Of a DNA stretch of 64,000 nt, positions 17,154-27,514 are shown piece after piece. Source of the stretch: Lachnospiraceae bacterium (GTDB lineage: Bacteria > Bacillota_A > Clostridia > Lachnospirales > Lachnospiraceae). The stretch's first letter is position 1, and every line of letters begins with the position of its first letter. The translations under genes were made by a program, and so were the position numbers. Under the pieces are notes generated by a model. That model saw only the letters and a program-made list of their open reading frames with translations. It did not search any database and was not told the origin of the DNA. The stretch is from assembly GCA_017391465.1 (NCBI GenBank), contig JAFOYH010000045.1, positions 6,412 to 70,411 on the forward strand, written 5' to 3'.

Positions 17154-18483
17154 TTCGGAAAATTTGAGAGATATTGTTTGCGATTTACTTATGGAAATTG
17201 AAAAATCGGGGACTCCGTCCCATGTGGCGATCCGCCGTATGCTTCAAAAGTACCAGTATCTTGGAAATAGTGAACGTCGTTTTATTACACGATTGACAAA
17301 GGGAACTTTAGAACGTCGTGAAACATTGGATTGGATGATCAATCGATTTTCAAGTGTCAAAACGAAAAAGATGAAACCGGTCATACGAACGATCCTTCGC
17401 ATGTCGGTTTATCAGATGCAGTATATGGACAGTGTACCTGTATCAGCAATTTGCAATGAAGCCGTTAAACTTGCAAAAAAACGAGGATTTAAATCCCTGT
17501 CCGGCTTCGTCAATGGTATTCTTCGAAATATGGATCGTGAACCGGAAAAACTTGTGTTACCGAAAGATAATTTATCTGTGATTTATTCCCAGCCGGAATG
17601 GCTCGTTGAAGAATGGACTCAAACTTATGGTAAAGAAAAAACAAAATCCATGTTTGAATATTTCTTACAGGAACAGCCATTAACTGTGCGTGTGTGTCAG
17701 AATCGTGTCTCTATTGAAGAATTTAAACAGCGCATGGAAGATCAGGGAATTTTGGCTGTTCAGAATCCATGGGTTCCGGAAGCTTTTGAACTGAAAGGGT
17801 ATGATTATTTAGGAGCGTTGCCGGAATTTAATGATGGTCTGTGTACCGTACAGGATGTCAGTTCGATGTTTGTTGCCAAAGCGGCAGGTGTTCATCCATC
17901 CGATCAGGTGATTGATGTATGTGCGGCACCCGGTGGAAAAAGTATTCAGATCAGCGAGATGCTTGGAGATCATGGACAGATTGTTTCAAGAGACCTGACA
18001 TGGGAAAAAGTAGAGTTGATTGAAGAAAATATTGCACGTCTGGGGGCAGAGCATATTCAGACGGAATGTCAGGATGCATTGGTTTTTGTTCCGGAAGATA
18101 AAGAAAAAGCCGATATTGTTATTGCAGATCTTCCGTGTTCCGGTCTGGGGGTTATCGGGCGAAAGGCCGATATTAAGTATCGAGTGACTAAAGAAGATAT
18201 AGTTTCTCTTTCGAAGCTTCAGAGAGATATTTTGAATGTTGTTTCTGAATATGTAAAACCGAATGGAACATTGATTTACAGTACATGTACTGTAAATATG
18301 GAAGAAAACCAGAAGAATGCAATCTGGTTTGAAAACAATTATCCATTTCAATTAGAAAGTCTTTCCGGACGAATTCCGGAAGAAATCTGTCCGGATACAG
18401 CAAAGAAAGGATATGTTCAGTTGCTTCCGGGTGAATACGGTACCGATGGATTTTTTATTGCTCGGTTTCGGAGGGTAAAATGA
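17146..18483 (+). CDS. rsmB: 16S rRNA (cytosine-C5) methyltransferase RsmB
   Basis: A 445-residue enzyme that methylates C967 of 16S rRNA. The N-terminal NusB-like domain covers about 1-130. The SAM-binding fold has VIDVCAAPGGKS near 265, and both active cysteines are present in DLPCSGLGVIG and IYSTCTVNMEENQ. The ATG at 17146 overlaps the end of the metallopeptidase gene by 8 bases and is preceded by GGAGGAAGAGG; a TTG at 17125 inside that site is rejected. The stop overlaps the rlmN start by four bases. Confidence 0.93.
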   Translation: MTNSENLRDIVCDLLMEIEKSGTPSHVAIRRMLQKYQYLGNSERRFITRLTKGTLERRETLDWMINRFSSVKTKKMKPVIRTILRMSVYQMQYMDSVPVSAICNEAVKLAKKRGFKSLSGFVNGILRNMDREPEKLVLPKDNLSVIYSQPEWLVEEWTQTYGKEKTKSMFEYFLQEQPLTVRVCQNRVSIEEFKQRMEDQGILAVQNPWVPEAFELKGYDYLGALPEFNDGLCTVQDVSSMFVAKAAGVHPSDQVIDVCAAPGGKSIQISEMLGDHGQIVSRDLTWEKVELIEENIARLGAEHIQTECQDALVFVPEDKEKADIVIADLPCSGLGVIGRKADIKYRVTKEDIVSLSKLQRDILNVVSEYVKPNGTLIYSTCTVNMEENQKNAIWFENNYPFQLESLSGRIPEEICPDTAKKGYVQLLPGEYGTDGFFIARFRRVK

Positions 18484-19538
18484 TGCAGAAAAAAGATATT
18501 CGTTCGATGACACCAAAAGAATTGGAAACATTTGTGGTCGATGAATTAAAAGATAAAAAATTCAGAGCGAAACAGATTTATGACTGGATGCATGTGAAAC
18601 TGGTTCAGAGTTTTGATGAGATGTCCAATCTTTCAAAAGATTTGAGAAGTAAACTTCAAGAGACTGCGACACTTTGTCCATTGGAAATCGTGGATTGTCT
18701 CATATCTGAAATTGATGGAACACGAAAATATTTATTTCGACTGGAAGATGGAAGTATTATTGAAAGTGTTTTAATGAAATATAAACATGGAAATTCAGTA
18801 TGTATTTCTTCTCAGGTAGGATGCCGCATGGGATGTCGCTTTTGTGCGTCTACATTGCTTGGGCTTGAACGTAATCTGAGGACAGCAGAGATGCTGGGAC
18901 AGATTTATGCGATTCAGAGAGATTCGAGTGAACGTGTGTCTAACGTGGTTATTATGGGTACGGGTGAGCCAATGGACAATTATGATGCAGCGGTTCGCTT
19001 TATTCGTATGATCTCAGATGAACATGGTTTAAATATCAGTCAGAGAAATATTACGCTATCAACCTGCGGTTTGGTGCCTGAAATCTATCGTCTGGCTGAT
19101 GAACATTTACAGATTACACTGGCGATTTCTCTGCATGCGTCCAATGATGAAAAACGTCAGTCGATGATGCCTGTTGCGAAACGTTATGATATAGAAACCT
19201 TATTGAAGGCATGTAAATATTATTACGAAACCAACGGACGACGTCTGACATTTGAGTATAGCCTTGCTGCAGGTGTGAATGATTCCCCTGAAGATGCAAA
19301 AGCGTTGGCAGGTTTGTTAAAGGGATTCATGTGGCATGTGAATCTTATTCCAATCAATCCGGTAGAAGAAAGAAGTTATGTTCAGTCGGATAGGAAATCC
19401 ATTGTGAATTTCAAAAATAACCTTGAAAAATATGGGGGCAATGTTACAATTAGAAGAGAAATGGGACGGGATATACAGGCTGCCTGTGGACAGCTTCGCC
19501 GTAGATATATGACGCAGATCGGAGAAAAGGAGGGATAA
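18480..19538 (+). CDS. rlmN: 23S rRNA m2A2503 / tRNA m2A37 methyltransferase RlmN
   Basis: A 352-residue radical SAM enzyme. The iron-sulfur cluster motif is CRMGCRFCAS near residue 116, followed by VVIMGTGEPMDN. The second catalytic cysteine lies in AACGQLRRRY near the C-terminus. It makes C2-methyladenosine in 23S rRNA and some tRNAs using a methylated cysteine intermediate. Start is one of two consecutive ATG codons overlapping the rsmB stop; either is possible. Confidence 0.95.
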   Translation: MMQKKDIRSMTPKELETFVVDELKDKKFRAKQIYDWMHVKLVQSFDEMSNLSKDLRSKLQETATLCPLEIVDCLISEIDGTRKYLFRLEDGSIIESVLMKYKHGNSVCISSQVGCRMGCRFCASTLLGLERNLRTAEMLGQIYAIQRDSSERVSNVVIMGTGEPMDNYDAAVRFIRMISDEHGLNISQRNITLSTCGLVPEIYRLADEHLQITLAISLHASNDEKRQSMMPVAKRYDIETLLKACKYYYETNGRRLTFEYSLAAGVNDSPEDAKALAGLLKGFMWHVNLIPINPVEERSYVQSDRKSIVNFKNNLEKYGGNVTIRREMGRDIQAACGQLRRRYMTQIGEKEG

Positions 19539-19539
19539 A

Positions 19540-20280
19540 ATGCGGGTATTTGGAAAGACAGACGTTGGTCTGGTTCGAAAAGTAAACCAGGATTTCATTT
19601 ATTATTCTCGTGTGCCGGTAGGTGCTTTTCCGAATCTGTTTATTGTAGCAGATGGTATGGGTGGACATAATGCGGGAGATTTTGCGTCGCGTTATGCAGT
19701 AGAATGTTTTCTGGATTATATTCAGACATCTAAGCCAGATGCGTTGATTCGTATGGTTGATGAAGGTGTAAAATATGCCAATAGGAAGATTATCGAGAAA
19801 TCGGTGGAAAATCCGGCATATCGTGGAATGGGAACGACAATGGTCGTTGCATTTATTGAGGATAATCAGCTTTTTGTGGGCAATGTGGGCGATAGTCGCC
19901 TGTATTTATTAGATCAGGAAATCAATCAGGTAACAGAAGATCACTCTTTTGTAGAGACACTGGTGCGTGCAGGTGAATTAACACGTGAACAGGCACGCAA
20001 ACATCCGGATAAGAATATTATTACCCGGGCACTTGGAGCAGCCGAAAATGTCAAGATGGATTTCTTCGAAGTCGATCTTGAAAAAGGAGATAAGATTTTG
20101 ATGTGCTCGGACGGTTTATCAAATATGGTTGAAGAGGATGTCCTTTTTGATATTATTAAACATACATATATTGGTGATGTGGTTGATGAATTAATTGAAG
20201 AAGCAAAGATAAATGGTGGATCAGACAATATAGCAGTCATTGTTATTGATCCTTTTGATGTGGAGGTGAATCGATGTTAA
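19540..20280 (+). CDS. PP2C-family protein phosphatase Stp/PrpC
   Basis: A 246-residue metal-dependent Ser/Thr phosphatase. Conserved blocks are DVGLVRKVNQD, VADGMGGHNAGDFAS, GNVGDSRLYL, LMCSDGLSNMV and GGSDNIAVIVI, which carry the Asp residues of the two-metal centre. It dephosphorylates targets of the adjacent kinase PrkC. The stop overlaps the kinase start by 7 bases, so the pair is made in fixed ratio. Start ATG has GGAGGG upstream. Confidence 0.94.
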   Translation: MRVFGKTDVGLVRKVNQDFIYYSRVPVGAFPNLFIVADGMGGHNAGDFASRYAVECFLDYIQTSKPDALIRMVDEGVKYANRKIIEKSVENPAYRGMGTTMVVAFIEDNQLFVGNVGDSRLYLLDQEINQVTEDHSFVETLVRAGELTREQARKHPDKNIITRALGAAENVKMDFFEVDLEKGDKILMCSDGLSNMVEEDVLFDIIKHTYIGDVVDELIEEAKINGGSDNIAVIVIDPFDVEVNRC

Positions 20281-22484
20281 CACCAGGAACAGTTTTGGCG
20301 GGAAGATATGAGATCGTTGGCAGAATCGGTGCTGGCGGAATGTCGAACGTATATAAAGCAAGAGATTTAAAGTTAAATCGCTATGTAGCGATTAAAGTTT
20401 TAAAACCGGAATTTAGCAGCGATGAATCTTTTGTAAAAAAATTCCGTGTTGAAGCCCAGTCTGCAGCCGGTTTATCCCATCCAAACATCGTAAATGTATA
20501 TGATGTTGGTGAAGAGAATGGTATACATTATATTGTAATGGAATTGGTTCAGGGGATTACTCTGAAACATTATATCGAAAGAAAAGGAACTTTGGATATT
20601 AGAGAAGTTCTGAATATTTCTGTTCAGGTTGCTTCTGGTATGGGTGCAGCTCATGCAAATCGTATTATTCACAGAGATATTAAGCCACAGAATGTGATCA
20701 TGTCCAGAGACGGAAAAGTAAAGGTAACAGACTTTGGTATTGCAAAGGCGGCGGATTCGACAACAGTAACTACCAATGCGGCAGGATCTGTTCATTATAT
20801 TTCTCCGGAACAGGCACGTGGCGGCTACAGTGATGAGAAGAGTGATATCTATTCTTTAGGTATTACGATGTATGAGATGGTTACAGGCCGTGTGCCTTAT
20901 GATGGGGAGAATAATGTTTCGGTTGCACTGCAGCATATTCAGGGAAACATGACACCTCCAAGACAGATTAACCCGGATATTCCACGCAGTGTGGAACGCA
21001 TTATTTTAAAATGTACGATGAAGAAACCGGATCTTCGTTATGCATCTGCAAAAGAACTGATCATGGATCTTCGCCGTGCTCTCGCAGAACCGGATGGAAA
21101 TTATGTTTTTATTGGTTCGGCAATGCCTGCAGGTGTGGCTTCCGGCGTGGGCGACAGTACAACAGTGATTATGAATGAAGAAGATATAGATCATCTTCGA
21201 AGAGCATCTGTGAATGCGGGTGTAGCAGGTGCAGCAGATGTTGCAGGAGCGTCAAGAAGACGTGCGGAACGTTTGACACCGGAAGAGAGACATCGCCGTC
21301 AGCTTGAGGAAGAACGTAAAGAATATGAAGAATACGATAATCACCACGAACGTAAACGTATGAAAAAACAGCCGGTGATTACGGAAACAGATGAAGACGA
21401 TGATGATGATGTAAGTCCTGCATTGGATAAGACAATGATGATTTTTGGCATTATCGGCGCTATTATTATTGCGATTGTTATTTTCTTTATTCTTGGCCGT
21501 GCCGGTGGTTTGTTCAGTGGACTTCCAGGTGGAGAAACAAAAGAAAGCTCTAATATTACAACAGACAGCGAAGCAACAATTGTTCCTAAATGTGTTGATA
21601 AATTACAGGAAGAAGCTGTTGAACTCCTTGAAGAAGCAGAACTTGACTATAAGGTTAAGGAAATTGAGGATAGCAGCAGGGAACTTGGTGTCGTACTCCG
21701 TCAGACACCGGAAGAGGGCGCGAAAGTAGATAAAGGCACTGTAATTACACTTTATGTCAATGTGGCTGGTGAAACAGTTGAGATGCCGAATGTTATCGAT
21801 GTTTCACTTGATAATGCAAGAAAACAGTTGGAGGCCATGGGACTTAAAGTGAAAGTTGAGAATATTTATTCAGATACAGTGGATGAGAATGATGTTGTGA
21901 AAACATCACCTGAATCTGGTAAAGATATAAAACTTGGTGCAACAGTAACATTATATGTCAGCAAAGGTAAAGAAACGAAAAAAGTAGAAATGCCGGATCT
22001 TGTGGGTAAAGATATTGATGAAGCAAAATATGTACTCACAAAGGCGAAATTAGAAGTTGGTGACATCGAAAAACAGCATAGCGACATTTATAAAAAAGAT
22101 GAAGTTATCTGGCAAAGTGAAGATAAAGGTGATGAAATTAAAGAGGGAACAAAGATTAATCTTGTAATCAGCCTTGGACCAGAAGAAACAGAACCGGAAG
22201 AAACAGAACCAGAAGAAACAGAACCAGAAACACAGGCGCCACAAACAGGTTATGCAACTGTTAAGATGCCGGTAGATGCACCAGCAGCAGAAGGTACGAT
22301 TGTTATTGAAGTCATCTATGCAAACAGTACTGTAAATACAGTATATTCGGGGAACTATTCCGCATCTGCAGGATATGATTCCAGTTGGAGTACAACAGTT
22401 ACTGGCGACTTAGGCAGTTCGGCAAATGTTGTTGCATATATTAATGGTGTACAGTATGCAACTTACACGATTTATTTTAGCTAG
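20274..22484 (+). CDS. prkC: PASTA-domain Ser/Thr protein kinase (PrkC/Stk1 type)
   Basis: A 736-residue membrane kinase. The cytoplasmic catalytic domain (about 11-270) has GAGGMSNVYKA, the ATP lysine in VAIKVLKPE, HRDIKPQNV and DFGIAK. A basic/acidic linker leads to one transmembrane helix near residues 390-412. Outside are three PASTA repeats (about 430-500, 501-565, 566-635), which in relatives bind peptidoglycan fragments. A Glu-rich linker with a repeated EETEP unit (bases 22189-22230) precedes a C-terminal domain of about 75 residues that I do not recognise. Order stp-prkC-rsgA is conserved in Firmicutes. Confidence 0.94.
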   Translation: MLTPGTVLAGRYEIVGRIGAGGMSNVYKARDLKLNRYVAIKVLKPEFSSDESFVKKFRVEAQSAAGLSHPNIVNVYDVGEENGIHYIVMELVQGITLKHYIERKGTLDIREVLNISVQVASGMGAAHANRIIHRDIKPQNVIMSRDGKVKVTDFGIAKAADSTTVTTNAAGSVHYISPEQARGGYSDEKSDIYSLGITMYEMVTGRVPYDGENNVSVALQHIQGNMTPPRQINPDIPRSVERIILKCTMKKPDLRYASAKELIMDLRRALAEPDGNYVFIGSAMPAGVASGVGDSTTVIMNEEDIDHLRRASVNAGVAGAADVAGASRRRAERLTPEERHRRQLEEERKEYEEYDNHHERKRMKKQPVITETDEDDDDDVSPALDKTMMIFGIIGAIIIAIVIFFILGRAGGLFSGLPGGETKESSNITTDSEATIVPKCVDKLQEEAVELLEEAELDYKVKEIEDSSRELGVVLRQTPEEGAKVDKGTVITLYVNVAGETVEMPNVIDVSLDNARKQLEAMGLKVKVENIYSDTVDENDVVKTSPESGKDIKLGATVTLYVSKGKETKKVEMPDLVGKDIDEAKYVLTKAKLEVGDIEKQHSDIYKKDEVIWQSEDKGDEIKEGTKINLVISLGPEETEPEETEPEETEPETQAPQTGYATVKMPVDAPAAEGTIVIEVIYANSTVNTVYSGNYSASAGYDSSWSTTVTGDLGSSANVVAYINGVQYATYTIYFS

Positions 22485-22496
22485 TTGAGGCATTTT

Positions 22497-23375
22497 ATGC
22501 AGGGAAAGATAATTAAAGGTATTGGTGGATTTTATTATATCCATGTTGAACATCAAGGAGTTTATGAATGTAAAGCGAAAGGTATTTTCCGTAATCGCAA
22601 GATTAAACCTTTAGTTGGAGATAATGTTGACATCGATATCATCAGTGAGCCAGATAAAAAAGGAAATATCCGGGAAATTCTACCCCGTAAAAATGAATTA
22701 ATCCGACCGGCGGTTGCCAATGTTGACCAGACACTGGTGTTTTTTGCGGCAGCCCAACCGGATCCAAATCTCGGTTTATTGGATCGTTTTTTACTTCAGA
22801 TGGAGTATAAAAAGATTCCTACAATCATTGGTTTTAACAAATGTGATCTGACAGAAGTTTCCAAGATTGAAGAATTGCAATCGATTTATGAATCGAGTGG
22901 ATATCCGTTATTATTTGTCAGTGTTAAGGAAGAACAGGCGTTGGAAAAACTTCGTACTTTGCTGGAAGGAAAAACAACCGTACTTGCGGGTCCTTCGGGC
23001 GTAGGAAAGTCTTCCTTGATGAATTGGTTATTGCCTGAGGCAGAGATGGAAACAGGGGCTGTCAGTGAAAAGATCAAACGCGGTCGTCATACAACACGTC
23101 ATTCTGAACTCTTTCATTTGGGTGAGGGAACTTATTTGTTTGATACACCAGGATTTAGTTCTTTATATCTCAATGATTTTAACGATGAAACATTGAAGAT
23201 ATATTTTCCGGAATTTCTTCATTATGAGGAAGAGTGTCGGTTTATTGGATGTAATCATTTGAATGAACCGGATTGCGGCGTGAAACATGCGTTGGAAGAA
23301 GGAAAGATTAGTCCGATACGTTATGAGCATTATGTTCAGATGTATAAAGAACTGAAAGAACAAAGGAGGTATTAG
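22497..23375 (+). CDS. rsgA: Ribosome small-subunit GTPase RsgA
   Basis: A 292-residue circularly permuted GTPase that matures the 30S subunit. An OB-fold N-domain is followed by the G4 block FNKCDL, then G1 [10 protein letters not shown], and G3 DTPGFSS. A C-terminal zinc knuckle reads [19 protein letters not shown] 22497 with TTGAGG six bases before is preferred over the TTG at 22485 that lies inside that site. It sits directly after prkC. Confidence 0.94.
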   Translation: MQGKIIKGIGGFYYIHVEHQGVYECKAKGIFRNRKIKPLVGDNVDIDIISEPDKKGNIREILPRKNELIRPAVANVDQTLVFFAAAQPDPNLGLLDRFLLQMEYKKIPTIIGFNKCDLTEVSKIEELQSIYESSGYPLLFVSVKEEQALEKLRTLLEGKTTVLAGPSGVGKSSLMNWLLPEAEMETGAVSEKIKRGRHTTRHSELFHLGEGTYLFDTPGFSSLYLNDFNDETLKIYFPEFLHYEEECRFIGCNHLNEPDCGVKHALEEGKISPIRYEHYVQMYKELKEQRRY

Positions 23376-23376
23376 G

Positions 23377-24036
23377 ATGCTTGTATTATCACCATCCATT
23401 TTATCAGCAGATTTTGCAAACTTGGGCGAAGGTGTTGAGCGTGCAGCGAAAGCGGGTGCGGAATATATTCATATTGATGTCATGGACGGTGCATTTGTAC
23501 CGAATATTTCTTTTGGAATGCCAGTGATCAAAGCCATTCGTCCGCTTACCGATAAGGTTTTTGATGTGCATTTGATGATTGAAGAACCGGTACGATACAT
23601 TCAGGAGTTTGTGGATGCCGGAGCGGACATGATCACAGTCCATGTGGAAGCATGTAAACATTTGCATCGTACCGTTCAGGTCATTAAAAGTTATGGAATC
23701 AAAGCCGGTGTGGTATTGAATCCGGCGACTTCCCTTTCTACAATTGAAGAGATACTTCCAGAAGTAGATATGGTTCTCCTGATGAGTGTAAATCCAGGTT
23801 TTGGTGGACAGAAGTATATTGAAACGACAACGGATAAGATTCGAAGACTTCGTCAGATGATTAATGATAGAAATCTTAACGTTGATATTGAAGTTGACGG
23901 TGGCGTAACATTAGATAATGTAGATATGCTGATCGAAGCGGGTGCCAATATTTTAGTTGCCGGTTCAGCCGTATATAAGGGATCCATCGAAGACAATGTG
24001 AAAGGCTTTTTGGAGGTATTTAAAAAATACGCATGA
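23377..24036 (+). CDS. rpe: Ribulose-phosphate 3-epimerase
   Basis: A 219-residue TIM-barrel enzyme that interconverts ribulose-5-phosphate and xylulose-5-phosphate. It starts [17 protein letters not shown], and has [16 protein letters not shown] with the metal-binding His and Asp, [10 protein letters not shown] and EVDGGV with the last Asp. AAAGGAGGT lies just before the ATG. It shares four bases with thiN. Confidence 0.95.
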   Translation: MLVLSPSILSADFANLGEGVERAAKAGAEYIHIDVMDGAFVPNISFGMPVIKAIRPLTDKVFDVHLMIEEPVRYIQEFVDAGADMITVHVEACKHLHRTVQVIKSYGIKAGVVLNPATSLSTIEEILPEVDMVLLMSVNPGFGGQKYIETTTDKIRRLRQMINDRNLNVDIEVDGGVTLDNVDMLIEAGANILVAGSAVYKGSIEDNVKGFLEVFKKYA

Positions 24037-24719
24037 AAGTGTTGATTATTACAGGAGGCAATATCGATGACGATTTTGCCTTCTCTTTTTTATCGGATAA
24101 AAATTATGATGAGATAATTGCTGTAGATGGAGGTCTTGCGTTTGCAGATCGGGTAAAGCATCGGATAAATGATTTCAGACCGACCCATCTTGTGGGCGAT
24201 TTTGATACAATCGATCCAGTTATTCTTGAACAGTACATTCACTGCGAGGATATTTGTGTTCATCAGTATATTCCGGAAAAGGATTATACGGATACGGATA
24301 TTGCAGTAAAATTAGCGCTTCGTCTGGTGGGTGAACATTCAACATCTTTGGATGAAAAGGTTCTTCACATTATTGGAGGAACAGGAACACGTCTGGACCA
24401 TGTTATGGCGAATCTTCAAATGCTTAAAAACATTATGGAATCGGGGGTTCAGGGAGCAATCATAGATTCGAATAATTATATCGAGATGATTTGTGGTCTT
24501 CGAATATTAAATCGTTCAGAGATTTTTGGAAAGTATTTGTCACTGATTCCAGCATCCATGGAATTACGGGGTATTACATTGGACGGTTTTAAATATCCAT
24601 TGAAAAATGCACGTACATGTTTTGGAGAGAGTCTTTGTGTCAGCAATGAATTGATCAGCGATGAGGGATATATTGAAATTAAAGAAGGGATAGCATGGAT
24701 GATCTTATCCAGAGATTAA
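24033..24719 (+). CDS. thiN: Thiamine pyrophosphokinase
   Basis: A 228-residue enzyme that converts thiamine to thiamine diphosphate with ATP. Motifs include [35 protein letters not shown] and [18 protein letters not shown]. The start overlaps the rpe stop by four bases. No thiamine riboswitch is seen in front, which fits a constitutive salvage step inside this housekeeping operon. Confidence 0.93.
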   Translation: MKVLIITGGNIDDDFAFSFLSDKNYDEIIAVDGGLAFADRVKHRINDFRPTHLVGDFDTIDPVILEQYIHCEDICVHQYIPEKDYTDTDIAVKLALRLVGEHSTSLDEKVLHIIGGTGTRLDHVMANLQMLKNIMESGVQGAIIDSNNYIEMICGLRILNRSEIFGKYLSLIPASMELRGITLDGFKYPLKNARTCFGESLCVSNELISDEGYIEIKEGIAWMILSRD

Positions 24720-24722
24720 CGT

Positions 24723-25589
24723 ATGAAAAAACTGATCATTATTCTTGGTACGATCAGCATTTCCATGTCGGCTATTTTTGGCCGCATGTCAACAGCACCA
24801 TCAGTTGTTCTGGTGTTTTATCGTATGTTGTTTGCAGTGCTGCTTTTGCTGCCGATTGTACTTACAAAATGTAAAAATGAGTTAAAAGATCTGCGAAGAG
24901 GCGATGTGCTGCGATGTGCATGCAGCGGTATGTTTCTTGGAATGCATTTTACCTTATATTTTCAGTCGCTGAAATTCACGAGTATTGCTGCTGCTGTTGT
25001 ACTTGTTAATATGGAAGTGTTTTTTGTGGCACTTGTCATGATGATTGTATGGCGCGAAAAGATTCCATTTAAAGCCCTGGCAGGAATCATCATCGCTTTC
25101 TTAGGAACAGTTATTATTGCGGTGGGTGACATGGGAGGAGGAACAAATGTTGTTCTTGGAGATGTCTTTGCCTTTGTTGGATCCCTTTGCGTAGCGATTT
25201 ATACCATGATTGGTAAGAAATGTCGAGAGCGGCTTTCAACATCTGTATATACATGTTTTGTTTATGGATTTGCAGCATTGACAGTGGCTGTGGCAGCCAT
25301 TGTTACAGGAACATCCTTTGTTGGGTATGAACCGATGAATCTGGCATATGCTTTTGGTATGACCATTTTCTGTACATTTCTCGGACATAGTGTTTATAGC
25401 TGGGGTCTGAAATATCTTTCGGCATCGTATATTACAACCATCAAGCTTTTGGAACCGCTTTTTGCAGCTGTGCTTGGTTTTTTCTTTTTTGGAGAAGTTC
25501 CGGGGCCGCTTGTGATTGTTGGCGGTATTGTTATTGTTGCCGGGATCTTATGGTACTCCAAAGTCGACGAAAAAAATGAATTAGAATAA
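24723..25589 (+). CDS. EamA-family (DMT) transporter
   Basis: A 288-residue membrane protein with about ten helices made of two EamA repeats, each about 130 residues. Conserved pieces include RMLFAVLLLLPIV, SLKFTSIAAAVVLVNMEVFFVAL in repeat one and LEPLFAAVLGFFFFGE in repeat two. Members export or import small metabolites, and no substrate can be inferred. It begins three bases after thiN and ends the long operon, followed by a strong bidirectional terminator. Confidence 0.88.
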   Translation: MKKLIIILGTISISMSAIFGRMSTAPSVVLVFYRMLFAVLLLLPIVLTKCKNELKDLRRGDVLRCACSGMFLGMHFTLYFQSLKFTSIAAAVVLVNMEVFFVALVMMIVWREKIPFKALAGIIIAFLGTVIIAVGDMGGGTNVVLGDVFAFVGSLCVAIYTMIGKKCRERLSTSVYTCFVYGFAALTVAVAAIVTGTSFVGYEPMNLAYAFGMTIFCTFLGHSVYSWGLKYLSASYITTIKLLEPLFAAVLGFFFFGEVPGPLVIVGGIVIVAGILWYSKVDEKNELE

Positions 25590-25626
25590 ATAGATTAGCC
25601 AATGAAATAAAAAGAAAAATTCAAAT

Positions 25627-25690
25627 AAAAAATCCCGATGGGTATCGACATGTTCAGCTTGCTGAACGGAGATAACCATCGGGATTTTTT
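25627..25690. terminator. Long bidirectional terminator hairpin
   Basis: Outer arms of six A plus TCCCGATGG (25627-25641) pair perfectly with 25676-25690, ending in a T-run. Inside are TATC/GATA and a perfect GTTCAGC/GCTGAAC stem (25652-25658 with 25661-25667). It separates the convergent DMT transporter and ychF. Confidence 0.92.
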
Positions 25691-25696
25691 TAAAAA

Positions 25697-26794
25697 TTAT
25701 ACATTGAAACGGAAAAGGATAACATCGCCGTCTTTAACGACATATTCTTTACCTTCCATACGAACAAGACCTTTTTCTTTGGCGGCATTGTATGTTCCGC
25801 AAGCCATAAGATCATCATAGCTTACAACTTCAGCTTTAATGAAACCGCGTTCAAAGTCAGAGTGAATCTTTCCGGCAGCCTGAGGTGCTTTTGTTCCGAT
25901 TTTGATGGTCCATGCACGGGATTCCGTTGGACCTGCTGTAAGGTAACTCATTAAACCGAGTAAACGGTAGCTTGCTTTGATGAGCTTTTCAAGTCCGGAT
26001 TCGGAAAGACCAAGATCTTCAAGGAACATTTTCTTTTCTTCATCATCAAGTTCTGCGATTTCCTGTTCAATCTGAGCACAGACAACGAAAACTTCAGAAC
26101 CTTCAGAAGCTGCATATTCACGAACTTGTGCAACGAATTCATTGCTTTCGGCGTCGTCTGCTAATTCGTCTTCGCATACATTCGCTGCATAAATGACAGG
26201 TTTTCCTGTAAGAAGATTGAAACTGTCAAATAAAATCTGTTCTTCTTCATCATCGATTTCAAGAGAACGTGCCATTTTGCCATCTTCGAGATGAGCGATA
26301 ATACGTTTCACAAGATCTGCTTCTTTTTTTAAGGATTTATTGTTGATTGAAGCTTTTCCAACTCTGGAATAACGACGTTCCATAACTTCGATATCAGAGA
26401 AGATCAATTCAAGATTAATTGTTTCAATATCACGAAGTGGATTGATGCTGCCATCAACGTGTATAATATTTTCGTTCTCAAAACAACGAACAACATGAAC
26501 GATAGCATCTACTTCACGGATGTTAGCAAGGAACTGGTTTCCAAGACCTTCACCTTTGGAAGCACCTTTTACAAGACCGGCAATATCAACGAATTCGATG
26601 ACTGCAGGAGTAGTTTTTTCGGAATTATAAAGTTTTGTCAATTCATCTAATCGATGATCTGGAACAGCAACGATACCAACGTTTGGATCGATTGTACAGA
26701 ATGGGTAGTTTGCGGATTCAGCACCAGCCTTTGTTAATGAGTTGAAAAGTGTACTTTTTCCGACATTAGGAAGACCGACAATACCTAATTTCAT
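25697..26794 (-). CDS. ychF: Redox-regulated ATPase/GTPase YchF
   Basis: A 365-residue Obg-related P-loop protein that binds ATP and associates with ribosomes. G1 is [13 protein letters not shown]3 is [17 protein letters not shown], and a C-terminal TGS domain closes with [23 protein letters not shown]. The family N-terminus is MKLGIVGLP, so the ATG at 26794 is chosen over one four codons upstream (26806). AGAAAGG lies ahead. It is a single-gene unit convergent to the long operon. Confidence 0.94.
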   Translation of the reverse strand: MKLGIVGLPNVGKSTLFNSLTKAGAESANYPFCTIDPNVGIVAVPDHRLDELTKLYNSEKTTPAVIEFVDIAGLVKGASKGEGLGNQFLANIREVDAIVHVVRCFENENIIHVDGSINPLRDIETINLELIFSDIEVMERRYSRVGKASINNKSLKKEADLVKRIIAHLEDGKMARSLEIDDEEEQILFDSFNLLTGKPVIYAANVCEDELADDAESNEFVAQVREYAASEGSEVFVVCAQIEQEIAELDDEEKKMFLEDLGLSESGLEKLIKASYRLLGLMSYLTAGPTESRAWTIKIGTKAPQAAGKIHSDFERGFIKAEVVSYDDLMACGTYNAAKEKGLVRMEGKEYVVKDGDVILFRFNV

Positions 26795-26939
26795 ATATAT
26801 ATGCATCCTTTCTTGCGATTTTTGACATTCTTATCCATTTTAACACATATCTGAAAAAATTACTATGAAAATCCACAAAAATCCTCTTTATAAAAAATGT
26901 TAACAAAAAATGAATTTTTTTAAATAATTGAAATTGGTA

Positions 26940-26968
26940 TTGCTATATCAAATGAATTACTATAGAAT
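26940..26968 (+). promoter_or_regulatory. Sigma-A promoter of the dcw cluster
   Basis: TTGCTA (26940-26945), 17-bp spacer, TAGAAT (26963-26968) preceded by TA. Predicted transcription start near 26975, immediately before the MraZ boxes. Confidence 0.75.
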
Positions 26969-26976
26969 AGAACTAC

Positions 26977-27016
26977 AAAGTGGGAGAAAGTGACACAAAG
27001 TGGTGAAAAGTGGATC
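26977..27016 (+). promoter_or_regulatory. MraZ operator: four tandem 10-bp boxes
   Basis: Four perfectly spaced direct repeats of AAAGTGNNNN occupy 26977-26986, 26987-26996, 26997-27006 and 27007-27016 (variable parts GGAG, ACAC, GTGA, GATC). MraZ proteins are known to bind tandem GTG-containing boxes with 10-bp period ahead of mraZ. The array covers about +2 to +42 of the predicted transcript, so bound MraZ would block early elongation or polymerase loading. Confidence 0.85.
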
Positions 27017-27050
27017 GAAAAGGAGCTAGACGAAAGAAATGGGTGATTGT

Positions 27051-27488
27051 ATGTTTATCGGTGAATATAATCATACATTAGATTCTAAAGGCAGGCTGAT
27101 TGTTCCTTCAAAGTTAAGAGAATCTCTGGGTGAAAGATTCTTTTTAACAAAGGGACTGGATGGCTGTCTATCTGTCTATCCTACTGAAGAGTGGGGCTTC
27201 TTTATGGAAAAATTAAAAAAACTCCCGATGACAAATAAAGATGCACGAAAGTTTAGCCGTTTCTTCCTGGCAGGAGCAACGGAATGTGAAATAGACAAAC
27301 AGGGGCGTATCTTAATTCCTGCAAATTTAAGAGAATTTGCAAAATTAGAAAAAGATGCTGTTTTAGTTGGTGTGTCCAATCGAATTGAAATCTGGAATCG
27401 CGATAAGTGGGAAGAAATCAACGATGTGGATGTGGACGATATGGATGATATTGCACAGCATATGGAAGATATCGGTATATCCTTATAA
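27051..27488 (+). CDS. mraZ: Transcriptional regulator MraZ
   Basis: A 145-residue protein of two AbrB-like MraZ domains: [23 protein letters not shown] at the start and the second copy [22 protein letters not shown] near residue 80. It represses its own dcw operon by binding tandem boxes, which are present just upstream. The ATG at 27051 matches the family N-terminus and has GGGTGA before it; an ATG at 27039 is in frame but less well placed. rsmH follows after 26 bases. Confidence 0.94.
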   Translation: MFIGEYNHTLDSKGRLIVPSKLRESLGERFFLTKGLDGCLSVYPTEEWGFFMEKLKKLPMTNKDARKFSRFFLAGATECEIDKQGRILIPANLREFAKLEKDAVLVGVSNRIEIWNRDKWEEINDVDVDDMDDIAQHMEDIGISL

Positions 27489-27514
27489 GAACAGTATGTG
27501 AAAGAGGTAAGAAT

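Noticed and set aside
22189..22233. Short tandem DNA repeat in prkC
   Set aside because: It is explained by the EETEP coding repeat in an extracellular linker and is not a mobile or regulatory repeat.
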